Source: Betaproteobacteria bacterium
GTDB lineage: Bacteria; Pseudomonadota; Gammaproteobacteria; Burkholderiales; Burkholderiaceae_C
Length of the DNA stretch: 13,648 nt
Direction: 5' to 3'
Assembly: GCA_016704535.1 (NCBI GenBank)
Contig: JADIZZ010000011.1
Span: 1-13,648 of the forward strand
In this document: piece by piece, positions 1 to 6,955 of the stretch
How positions within the stretch are numbered: the stretch's first letter is position 1
Layout: each line of letters begins with the position of its first letter
The notes under the pieces: generated by a model
Told to the model about the DNA's origin: nothing
Seen by the model: the letters and a program-made list of their open reading frames with translations, nothing else
The model's database searches: none
Position numbers and translations under genes: made by a program

Positions 1-655
1 AACCTGCAGCAGGCCGGCTTTGGCGTGCTGGCCGTGGCTGACGGCCAGGCCGCGCTGGACAGCCCGCTCGAACGCGCCAGCGACCTGCTGGTACTCGATC
101 TCGCGATTTGCCCCGGCTGGACAGGCTGGAGGTGGTCAAGGCGCTGCGCGCACGCGGCCGCGCCACGCCCATCCTGATCACTCACTCGGGCGAGCACTGA
201 ACTCGACCGTGTGCTCGGCCTGGGCGGCTCGGCGCCGACGACTGCCTGACCAAGCCCTTCTCCTAGATGCCCGAACTGCTGGCGCGCGTGAAGGCGCTGC
301 TGCGCCGCGCCAGACTGTTGCGCGCCGCGCGAGCTGCCGGGCGCGCCGCAGGCCTGCTGCGCAATGGCGAGCTCGAGATCGAGCCCGGTCGGCGCGAGGC
401 TCGCGTGGCGGGCAGACTCTGGAGTTCACGGCGCTGGAGTTCGATTTCTTGCTGCTGCGCTTCGCCAGCCACGGGCAGGTCTTCTCGCGCGCCCGGCTGC
501 TGGACGCGGTGTGGGGCTATTCGCATGAGCTACAGGCCCACACCGTCACCCCGCACATCAACCGCCTACGCGAAGCTGGAACAGGACCCGATGCAGCCGC
601 GCTTCATCCTCACGGTGCGGGGGCGGGCTACAAGATGCGCGACGCGCCGCGATGA
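1..655 (+). pseudogene. OmpR-family response regulator, 5' cut by window edge, frameshifted
   Basis: Broken gene for a two-component response regulator (receiver plus winged-helix DNA-binding domain). The first codons of the receiver lie outside the window. Recognisable pieces in successive frames are LLVLDLA around the phospho-acceptor Asp (about 88-108), EVVKALRARGRATPILIT (about 130-180), DDCLTKPF with the conserved Lys (about 238-262), MPELLARVKALLRRA (267-311), and the winged helix LEFTALEFDFLLLRFAS to VFSRARLLDAVWGYS, ending GYKMRDAPR. The reading changes frame at least four times, and an in-frame TAG lies directly before the Met at 267. The gene is followed by the remains of a sensor kinase, the usual pairing. 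Either a pseudogene or a functional gene with a poor consensus. Family assignment is firm; the specific regulator is not identifiable. Confidence 0.8.
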
Positions 656-928
656 AGTTGGAGTGCTGCTTGCGGCCCGAGTACTGACGTTGAGCGTCTG
701 CTGTCGCGCGTTGAGTGCGGCGGTGGCAGCAAAGGGCTGTCAGGCAGGGCGCGGCGTGCACCTCCTCCGTGAAGCGGGCAGGCAGGCGTTGCCCGGCGGC
801 GACGCCGTCGGGCTGCCGCCTGCCGCGACTCGGCCGTCTTGTCCAGCGCACAAAGCAGACACGCACCCAACACCGCAAAGGGCCGCACGTAGCGTCTCAG
901 CGTCCGTACTGCCGCCGCTAACGCGACC
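656..928. other. gap between regulator and kinase remnants, no gene recognised
   Basis: About 270 bases with no recognisable protein in any frame. Related regulator-kinase pairs normally overlap or nearly touch, so this spacer is longer than expected. An ATG at 652 overlapping the regulator stop opens only a short frame of 11 codons. The stretch contains a near-perfect inverted repeat at 791-813. Confidence 0.4.
791..813. repeat. near-perfect 23-bp inverted repeat
   Basis: Two 11-base arms (GCCCGGCGGCG and CGCCGTCGGGC) flank a single central base. Ten of eleven positions pair and the eleventh is a G-T wobble. No T tract follows, so a standard terminator is not supported. It could be a hairpin or a regulatory palindrome, or chance in such GC-rich DNA. 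Confidence 0.4.
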
Positions 929-2445
929 GTAATCCGCTTCCGCCTCGCGCTGACCGTCTTCCTCACCGGCTTGGCCACCGCGGTGGGTGTCATCGTGGCC
1001 GTGGCACTGGCTAACCAGCGTTTCGACCACGAAGGCACCTGGCAGCGCGGCGACACCCCTTCCTGGGCCGCGTCGTAGCGCGGCACCCCGACCTGCTGGA
1101 ACAGCAGCGTGCCGACCCGGGGCCTTCGGTGCCTTCCTGCGCAGCCTGTTGCTGTTCAGACAGAACTCCCAGCTCTCTGCACCTGCTGACCACCGATGGC
1201 ACCGTGCTGGCCAGCACCGGCCGCTACGGCTACGCGGCGGCTACAAGGTGGCGCGCTGCCGCCAGTCGCGACTGGACGCAGCCCGCTGCAGGGCAGGGCC
1301 GACCGCAGCGCGGCCTACGTGCGATAGACGACGACCCCGAATACATGGACGCCAACGCCGTGGTGGCTGCGCGTGCTGCGGCGCGCTACGCTGATCCGCC
1401 CTTCCGGCGAGGCCGACGGCTACCTCTATCCACCGGCGTGCCGCAAGCCGGGGCCGCCGGCGCCGCGATGCGGCTGCTGCTGGGCAACCTGGCCACACCG
1501 GCGCTGGCCTCGGTGCTGGCCGAATCCACGTGGTCGACGGCGCTGGCCGCCTGGATCATCGTCACCGTCACGCGCCCGCTGCGCTGTGCTGAGCGACGAG
1601 GTGGCGATGGCCGCGCGCGAAGGCTTCAGCATGACGGCCGGCGTGGCCGCGCCGCCGGCCGCGGGCACGCCCGACGAGTTCGGGCGCCTGCGCGGCGGCT
1701 TCCATGCGCTGCTTTCGCGGCTGCGCCTGCAGTGGGACGAAGCTGGAGCCGGCTCGACCGCTTCCGGCGCGAAAGTGTTCGCGCTTTACATCGCGACCCC
1801 GCGCAGCCGCTCACCCCGCCACCGTGCCTGCCTGGAGACGCTGGAAACCCGTTGGCAGGGCGAACCGGCACGTGCCGAAGACCGCCGCCTCGTGAGTGGC
1901 GCTGCGCAACACGCAACGCCGCCCGCACGGTGCGCCCGCTGGGCGACCCGGCGCTGCTGGACGGGCCCGAGTTCCGCCTCAAGCCGATGCGCCTGGACCT
2001 GACCGAGGTGCTGGACGACATCACGCTGCGCTTTGCCGAGCGTGCCGCGCAGCAAGGCGTGGCGCTGGACTTCCGGCCCGAAGGCGGAGAGCCGCTGGCG
2101 GCCGAGGTCGACGTCGAACTCTTCGAGTGCGCTGGCCAATCTGCTGGACAACGCGCTGAAGCACACCGGCCGGCGGCACCATCAGCGTGACGGCGGCGCA
2201 CGAGCCGGGCCGCGTGCGCGTGGCCGTGGCCGACCACCGGTGCGGGCATCTCGCGGCCGCCGACCTGCCGCACCTCTTCGACCGCCTCTACCAGGCGCGC
2301 GTGCGTCGCGCCCGCCACCAACGAGGAAGGCAAGGGCCTGGGCCTGGCAATCGTCAAGCGAATCGTCGAATTGCACCGCGGCCACGTGGCGGTGAGCAGC
2401 ACGGCGGGCCGGGGCACCACGGTGACGCTGCACCTGCCGGCCTGA
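929..2445 (+). pseudogene. BaeS-like sensor histidine kinase, heavily frameshifted
   Basis: Remains of a membrane sensor kinase, partner of the regulator upstream. In order: an N-terminal membrane segment (RLALTVFLTGLATAVGVIVA, about 941-1000), sensor-region pieces, a second membrane segment (TALAAWIIVTVTRPLR, about 1537-1584) leading into a HAMP-like stretch, an H-box region with a candidate His near 1790, LAETW-like helices (CLETLETRWQGEPA), FRLKPMRLDLTEVLDDITLRF, the N-box LANLLDNALKHTG (about 2132-2170), the ATP-lid glycine motifs split across a shift near 2230, and GLGLAIVKRIVELHRGHVAV to the stop at 2443-2445. At least eight frame changes are needed. The expected start is occupied by GTA at 929, possibly a mutated GTG. 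It cannot yield a working kinase as written. Confidence 0.8.
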
Positions 2446-2497
2446 AATTCGCGGCCACGCGCGGCTGGCGGCCGCTAACATCCGTTCAGCATGGCTT

Positions 2498-2504
2498 GGG
2501 GGAG
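2498..2504 (+). promoter_or_regulatory. ribosome binding site supporting a TTG start
   Basis: GGGGGAG lies six bases before the TTG at 2511. The ATG at 2491 is in a different frame from the protein, so this purine run decides the start. Confidence 0.6.
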
Positions 2505-2510
2505 AACGGA

Positions 2511-3249
2511 TTGGCTGCACTGTCTTGCCCGTGGGTGACCTTCCACATCGCGCAGTTCGCCACGCCGCTGGCCGCCGAGGCCGCGCGTTTCGATGGCCCG
2601 GCCGGGGCGGCGCTGTGGCGCTTCGGCCCCGATAGCGCGCTGGGCAGCAACGGACTGCGCACCCGCGTCGGCGATGTCTGGGGGGGTGTGGCGCTCTACA
2701 CCGACCGGGCCGAGGCGCAGGCCGTGATCGACGCGCCGGCCGCGCACCTGGGCTTCATGGCCGATGCGCTGCAGTCCTGGCACGCCTTGCTGCAACCGAT
2801 CGCGCACCGCGGTGAGGTCAACTGGTTCGGCCAGGACGAGGACGGCCCCCGGCTGGCCTTCGGCAGACGACCCGGGTGGGCTCATCGTGGCGCTCACGAC
2901 CGCCGGCTACGACGCGCTGCCGCCCGAGCAACTCCAGGCCGATATGCCCAGGCGCATCGACTTCGTGGCCAACGTCGAGCGGGTGCGCTCGTGGTACGCC
3001 ACCCTGCCGGGCAACCTGGCACGCGGCGTGTTCAACTTCGCGCCATTGGGCACCGACGGCATGACCTTTTCGGTGTGGAAGGACGACGTGACGATGATGG
3101 ACGCGGCCTACCGTTCCGGTACGCACCGCACCCAAATCGACCGCTACAAGACCGAGAAGACGGCAGACCGCACGTCCTTCACGCGTGCGCGGTTGCTACA
3201 GACCGCCGGCGCCTGGCAAGGCAACTGGAACTCGGCCGACCTGCGCTGA
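2511..3249 (+). CDS. CrtA-like (spheroidene monooxygenase family) protein, one frameshift
   Basis: Protein of about 245 residues once a single frame change near 2862-2870 is allowed. It resembles the CrtA/spheroidene monooxygenase group: a first half with a ferredoxin-like fold (VTFHIAQFATPLAAEAARF, then VGDVWGGVALYTDRAEAQAV and ALLQPIAHRGEVNWFG) and a second half with the family pattern MTFSVWKDDVTMMDAAYRSG, a following His, and a closing RARLLQTAGAWQGNW. Length matches CrtA (about 240). The N-terminal part continues in the earlier frame to about 2865; the C-terminal part reads from there to the TGA at 3247. No other carotenoid genes are visible, so a carotenoid substrate is not implied. The family link rests on remembered motif similarity; a stand-alone protein of unknown function is the alternative. 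Confidence 0.6.
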
Positions 3250-3256
3250 CGCGTAC

Positions 3257-3284
3257 GCCGGCGGGTTCGGCGTGCCCCGCCGGC
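3257..3284. terminator. hairpin between convergent genes
   Basis: A perfect nine-base stem (GCCGGCGGG / CCCGCCGGC) with a ten-base loop sits between the stop of the CrtA-like gene at 3249 and the stop of the lipoprotein gene at 3297. There is no T tract on either strand, so it would be a weak or factor-assisted bidirectional terminator. Confidence 0.45.
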
Positions 3285-3296
3285 CGCCACCCGCTT

Positions 3297-3632
3297 TCAG
3301 TAGCCGCGGTATGGGCCGCGGCCCCGGTCTCCGTCGCGGCGGTCCGAACGGTCCCGTTCCCGGTACCGGGTCTCGCGCGGGTAGTGGCTGCGCGGCAGGT
3401 CCATCCAGGGCCCGGACCGCGACTCGGCATAGCGCCAGCGGTTGTTGTCGTAGAAATAGGTGCAGCCGCCGTGCACGTAGTAGCCGTCGCTGCCCAGTTC
3501 GACGATCAGCGGCAGGGCCGGGACGGCAATGCCGACAGACACGCCCACACCGGGGCCGCGACCGTCGGGTGACACCACGCAAGCGCTGAGCAGCAGCGCG
3601 GCGAGGGGCAGGACGAGTATGGACTTGCGCAT
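3297..3632 (-). CDS. small predicted lipoprotein with charged Arg/Asp/Tyr-rich tail
   Basis: A 111-residue protein starting at the ATG 3632-3630, preceded by GGAGG six bases upstream. The N-terminus is a lipoprotein signal: MRKS, a hydrophobic core, then the lipobox LSAC with the lipidated Cys at residue 18. Residues 25-46 are Gly/Val-rich and hydrophobic, followed by a short aromatic domain (DGYYVHGGCTYFYDNNRWRY, about 49-68) and a strongly charged tail from residue 81 with alternating Arg, Asp and Tyr. The frame stays open upstream to 3923, but the ribosome site and signal peptide fix the start. Likely anchored in the cell envelope. Similar small exported proteins are common in Burkholderiales and mostly uncharacterised. 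The gene converges on the CrtA-like gene and diverges from the microprotein at 3886. Confidence 0.8.
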   Translation of the reverse strand: MRKSILVLPLAALLLSACVVSPDGRGPGVGVSVGIAVPALPLIVELGSDGYYVHGGCTYFYDNNRWRYAESRSGPWMDLPRSHYPRETRYRERDRSDRRDGDRGRGPYRGY

Positions 3633-3885
3633 GAGGAACCTCCGTTCCGGGCGGTGCGCCAGCGTCTTGCCATGCGCGACGGCCCAGTCGGCATGCAGTG
3701 TGCCGTGTGCCCGGCGCAATGTCGGTTCGAAAGCGAACACAGGTTGCGGCGGATGCGGTTCGGCAATGTACGGCAGCGCACGGATGCGCCGTGCTCGCGC
3801 GCCTAGAGTGAGCGCAATGGGCAAGGCACGTTCAGCAGCGCCCACACTTCGACGCCGCGCGTCAGCGCGGGATAGGGAGATTTCC

Positions 3886-3960
3886 ATGAGCCGCATCGTC
3901 TGGCTGGTTGGCGCCGTCGTCATCGTCCTGTTCCTCCTCAGCTTCCTCGGCCTGCGCTAA
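3886..3960 (+). CDS. 24-residue hydrophobic membrane microprotein
   Basis: A 24-codon gene beginning MSRIVWLVGAVVIV and ending LGLR before TAA. It is almost entirely one membrane-spanning helix, with Arg at residue 3 and at the C-terminus. The ATG has a purine-rich site (GGGAGA, 3875-3880) five bases upstream, and a six-base stem with loop GTCA (3855-3870) lies just before that. It lies 65 bases upstream of the PRC-barrel gene on the same strand, so co-transcription is plausible. Nothing in the sequence reveals a function. The ribosome site, clean composition and position support a real gene, although it is too short for statistical proof. Confidence 0.6.
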   Translation: MSRIVWLVGAVVIVLFLLSFLGLR

Positions 3961-4025
3961 GCAGGCCTGCGAATGCCGACGGGCACGGCAGCGACGCCCC
4001 TCACTCCTCAAACCAAGGACACACC

Positions 4026-4437
4026 ATGACCACCAACTACATCGCACGCGACAACTTCGGCATGTACGCCAGCACCGACGGTTCGGGCCCCGGGCCGGAA
4101 CTGATGGGTGCCAACACGCTGCTGGGCAACGACGTCTACAACAAGGACGGCGAGGACCTCGGCGACATCAAGGAATTCATGCTCGACATGGCCTCGGGCA
4201 AGGTCGCCTACGCGGTGCTGTCGTTCGGCGGACTGTTCGGCATGGGCGACAAGCTGTTCGCCGTGCCTTGGGCCGCGATGGCGCTGGACACCGTGAACAA
4301 GCGCTTCACGCTGAACGTGCCCAAAGGCCGTGCTGAAGGACGCGCCCGGCTTCGACCGTGACCGCTGGCCTTCGATGTCGGACAAGACCTGGGCCCGTGG
4401 CGTGCACGAGTTCTACGGCACGCCCTACAAGGGCTGA
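4026..4437 (+). CDS. PRC-barrel domain protein, one frameshift near the 3' end
   Basis: About 136 residues when a single extra G in CCCAAAGGCC (about 4321-4330) is discounted. As written the frame breaks after residue 100 and stops at 4361. The PRC-barrel core is clear: ANTLLGNDVYNKDGEDLGDI (about 29-48), then IKEFMLDMASGKVAYAVLSF, and FAVPWAAMALDTVNKRFTLN (79-98). After the shift the typical C-terminus WARGVHEFYGTPYKG follows. PRC-barrel proteins of this type are cytoplasmic, usually stress- or envelope-associated, and lack a catalytic site. AAGGA lies upstream of the ATG. The upstream microprotein may belong to the same transcript. The 3' end overlaps, on the opposite strand, the open tail of the DedA gene. 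Confidence 0.85.
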
Positions 4438-4902
4438 CCGGGGCCGCAAGGGGCGTGCCTGCGCACGGCCTTGCGCCACGGGAAAGGCCCGTACCAGCCC
4501 CGCCCACAGCATCGCGCCCAGCGCGTTCAGCAGGGCAAAGCGCCACGCCGGCAGGCCCGAGCTGCCGATGAGCAGTGGCCCTGCAACCCGCAGGCCGTAG
4601 GCGAAACGCACGCCGATGACCATCGCCGCCGGCCAGCGTTGCAGGCCGCGTTCGAGCCTTGCGCGCTGGCCGCCGAGGGCCGGCCAGCGGCGCAGCACTG
4701 CATCGCCGTGGCGGCGACCGAGCCAGAACGCGAGCTGGTCGCCGGCAAAGCCCGCCACCGCAGCGATACCGAACACGGCCAGCGGGTCCAGCCAGCCGCG
4801 GTGCGCCGCGAAGCCGGCAAGCAGCAGCACGGTCTCGCCCTCGAGCAGGCAGCCCAGCGCCAGCGCCCAGTACCCATGCGTCTGAAACAGTTCGTGCCAC
4901 AT
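4306..4902 (-). CDS. DedA-family membrane protein with abnormal C-terminus
   Basis: DedA proteins are inner-membrane lipid-flippase-like proteins important for envelope homeostasis. Family features are clear over residues 1-137: EGETVLLLAGFAAHRG (21-36), FAGDQLAFWLGRRHGD (52-67), VRFAYGLRVAGPLLIGSSGL (98-117) and RFALLNALGAMLWAGLV (121-137). Beyond that (below about 4492) the reading turns charged and Arg-rich, lacks the expected last membrane helix, and runs antisense through the end of the PRC-barrel gene. The 198-residue length is normal only because of this tail. A one-base shift would instead stop it at 4425. The 3' end therefore looks lost or rearranged. Its ATG (4902-4900) overlaps the channel stop by one base (TGATG), so translation is probably coupled. 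Confidence 0.8.
   Translation of the reverse strand: MWHELFQTHGYWALALGCLLEGETVLLLAGFAAHRGWLDPLAVFGIAAVAGFAGDQLAFWLGRRHGDAVLRRWPALGGQRARLERGLQRWPAAMVIGVRFAYGLRVAGPLLIGSSGLPAWRFALLNALGAMLWAGLVRAFPVAQGRAQARPLRPRSALVGRAVELVHATGPGLVRHRRPAVTVEAGRVLQHGLWARSA
4442..4477. terminator. imperfect GC-rich hairpin just after the PRC-barrel gene
   Basis: Arms 4442-4458 and 4463-4477 pair with three small bulges around a four-base loop. It begins five bases after the PRC-barrel stop. There is no T tract. It falls inside the doubtful C-terminal part of the DedA reading, consistent with DedA really ending earlier. Confidence 0.3.
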
Positions 4903-5357
4903 CAGCTTGGAGTGTCGCTGCCCTGCACGTCGGCGCCGTCGCCCCAGAAGTGCTGCATCGCGACGTAGGTGTACGACGCCGTCCAGCCGATCAGCAACAG
5001 GCCGTTCAGCGCCTCCACGCCGGCCAGTGCGCGCAGCGCGCCATGGGGCACCACGTCACCGTAGCCCAGCGAGGTGTAGGTCTCGGCCGAGAAGTACAGC
5101 GCGGTGGCCCAGCTCGGGCCGCCGGCCGCGCCGAGTGCGCCGACGGCCAAGCCGTGCACCAGCGCGTAGATCGCCGCGGCGTAGAGCACGATCTCGAGCG
5201 CGTGCGCCGCGAAAGTGCCCAGGATGACGGCGACCAGCCGCGCCCGCGTCGCCACGCGCAGCCGCGGCAGCGCGGCGCTGATCAGCCGCAGCGCCTCGTA
5301 GTGCAGCAGCGTCGTCAGCACCACCAGCGCCACGCAGGCGAAGACGGCGGTGATCAT
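4902..5357 (-). CDS. potassium-channel-like membrane protein
   Basis: A 151-residue intact protein with hydrophobic helices at about 3-27, 41-68 and 108-136. A pore-loop segment precedes the last helix, with the selectivity-filter pattern TSLGYGD at 95-101 (canonical T-x-G-Y-G-D). This is the Ion_trans_2 type pore. There is no cytoplasmic ligand-binding (RCK/TrkA) domain, so gating cannot be inferred. It would probably form a tetramer in the inner membrane. It lies 51 bases after the protease gene on the same strand and overlaps the DedA start by one base. The ribosome site is weak, which suggests it is translated as part of the longer transcript. Confidence 0.8.
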   Translation of the reverse strand: MITAVFACVALVVLTTLLHYEALRLISAALPRLRVATRARLVAVILGTFAAHALEIVLYAAAIYALVHGLAVGALGAAGGPSWATALYFSAETYTSLGYGDVVPHGALRALAGVEALNGLLLIGWTASYTYVAMQHFWGDGADVQGSDTPS

Positions 5358-5408
5358 CGGTGGCCGCGCGGCTGCGCGCCGAAGTCCAGGGCCCGCACCC
5401 GAGCGGCG

Positions 5409-6888
5409 TCAGCCGATGCGCACCGGCACGAAGATGCGCTCGCCGGCGCGCTGCAGCAGCAGCGCCACCGACTTGCCGGCGCGGGCGACCAGGGTGCGCG
5501 CCTGCTCGACACTCGCCACCGGCGTGCCGTTGATCGCCAGCAGCAGGTCGCCCGGCTGCACGCCCGCCCGCGCCGCCGCCCCGCCGCTCTGCTCGACCAT
5601 CAAGCCGCTGTCTGCACCCGCGACCTTGCGTTCCTGTGCCTGCAGCGGCCGCAAGGCCAGGCCCAGCCGGCCCTCGGTGGGGCGCTGGCCGCGGGCGTCG
5701 GCGACAGCCGCCGCCTCTTGCGCCTGCCGGTCGCCAAGCTGCGCCGTCAGCTCCTGGCGCTGCCCCTGCCGCCAGACCTCCATCTTCACCTTCGTGCCCG
5801 GGCTGGACTGCGCCAGCAGCGCCGGCAGGTCGCCCGAGGCGACGATGGCCTGGCCGTCGAGCTTGCGCACCACGTCGCCGGGCTTCAGCCCGGCACGCTC
5901 GGCCGGGCCGCCGGGTTCGACGCCGGCTACCAGCGCGCCTTCGGGCCGGTCGAGGCCGAAGGAATCGGCCAGCGCCTGGTTCACCTCCTGCACCACCACG
6001 CCGAGCCGGGCGTGGGTGGCGTGGCCGGTGGCGACGATCTGGTCCTTCACGCGCACCGCGACGTCGATCGGGATCGCGAAGGACAGCCCCTCGTAGGCCG
6101 CCGGTGCGGCTGAAGATCTGACTGTTCATGCCCACCACCTCGCCGCGCGCATTGAACAGCGGGCCGCCGGAGTTGCCGGGATTGACGGCGGCGTCGGTCT
6201 GGATGAAGGGCACGGCGCTGTCGTCGGGCAGCGAGCGGCCCTTGGCACTGACGACACCCGCGGTGACGCTGTTCTCGAAGCCGAAGGGCGAGCCGATGGC
6301 CAGCACCCACTCGCCGACACGCAGCTGCTTCGGGGTGCCCAGCGGCACCGTGGGCAGGCCGCTGGCCTCGATCTTCAGCACCGCCACGTCGGTCTGGCGG
6401 TCGCTGCCGAGCACACGCGCCTGGAACCGCGCGCCGGTCGGCGAGCTTGACGTTGACTTCCTTGGCGCCGCGCACGACGTGGGCGTTGGTGAGGATCAGG
6501 CCGTCCGCGGACACGATGAAGCCCGAGCCCTGGCCACGCACGGCCAGCATGGGCCGCGCGGCGCCGTCGCCGGCGCCGTCCTCGCCGTCGGCCGTGCGCG
6601 CCAGGCCGCTGACGCTGATGTGCACCACCGACGCGCCGTGACGCTCGACGATCTGGGACAGGTCGGGCAGCGACAGGGCGGGTGATGCCGCGGCTGGCGT
6701 CGCCAACGCCGTGGCCGCTGCGGCCGCGGTGACGGTCGGTGCGCCCGGGGTCGTGCCTGCGCGGGCCTGCGTGCCGGCCAGTCCGTTGAACACGCTGGCA
6801 CCGGCGCCGCCTACGAGGCCGGCGGCCACCAGGCTCAGCACCCACAAGCGGCTGCCGGTCGGCGGGGTGTGCAGGGGTGTGTCCATCG
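5409..6888 (-). CDS. degP: Do/HtrA-type periplasmic serine protease, two frameshifts
   Basis: Trypsin-like protease with two PDZ domains, about 493 residues, acting on misfolded envelope proteins. The start ATG 6888-6886 has GAAGGAA five bases upstream. A membrane-anchor or signal helix (about 14-34) precedes an Ala/Pro linker. The catalytic triad is complete: His136 in TNAHVV, Asp about 167 in TDVAVL, Ser about 240 in GNSGGPL. PDZ1 starts near HARLGVVVQEVNQALADSF and PDZ2 near GRLGLALRPLQ; the protein ends FVPVRIG. Single-base shifts lie near 6430-6440 and near 6105; each restores the homologous reading if one base is removed. Paralogues (DegQ, MucD) cannot be separated here. A regulator box lies about 50 bases upstream. 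The gene follows the kinase by 62 bases. Confidence 0.85.
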
Positions 6889-6922
6889 GGTTTCCTTCGC
6901 CGCGTGCTGCGGCCACGGCAGC

Positions 6923-6955
6923 ACTGTGCGCCGTGGGTCTTAGGCCGGTCTTAAG
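6923..6955 (-). promoter_or_regulatory. PmrA/QseB-type box and putative promoter before the protease gene
   Basis: CTTAGG-N5-CTTAAG at 6939-6955 (+ strand), overlapping the kinase stop codon. On the - strand it reads CTTAAG-N5-CCTAAG, and ten bases further comes a -10 candidate CACAGT (6928-6923), which would give a leader of about 28 bases to the ATG at 6888. This is the spacing of PmrA/QseB-family direct repeats (two half-sites with a five-base spacer). The same element recurs at 9037-9053. The box is strong; the -10 is weak. Confidence 0.65.

Noticed and set aside
628..1086. Open - strand frame across the gap between the first regulator and kinase
   Set aside because: No domain, Arg-rich composition, and it overlaps the kinase membrane segment on the other strand.
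2187..2510. Upstream extension of the CrtA-like reading frame to 2187
   Set aside because: This part is antiphase to the kinase ATP-binding region; the TTG at 2511 with its ribosome site is the better start.
4659..6113. Long open + strand frame opposite DedA, channel and protease
   Set aside because: Spans three real genes on the other strand and shows no domain or ribosome site.
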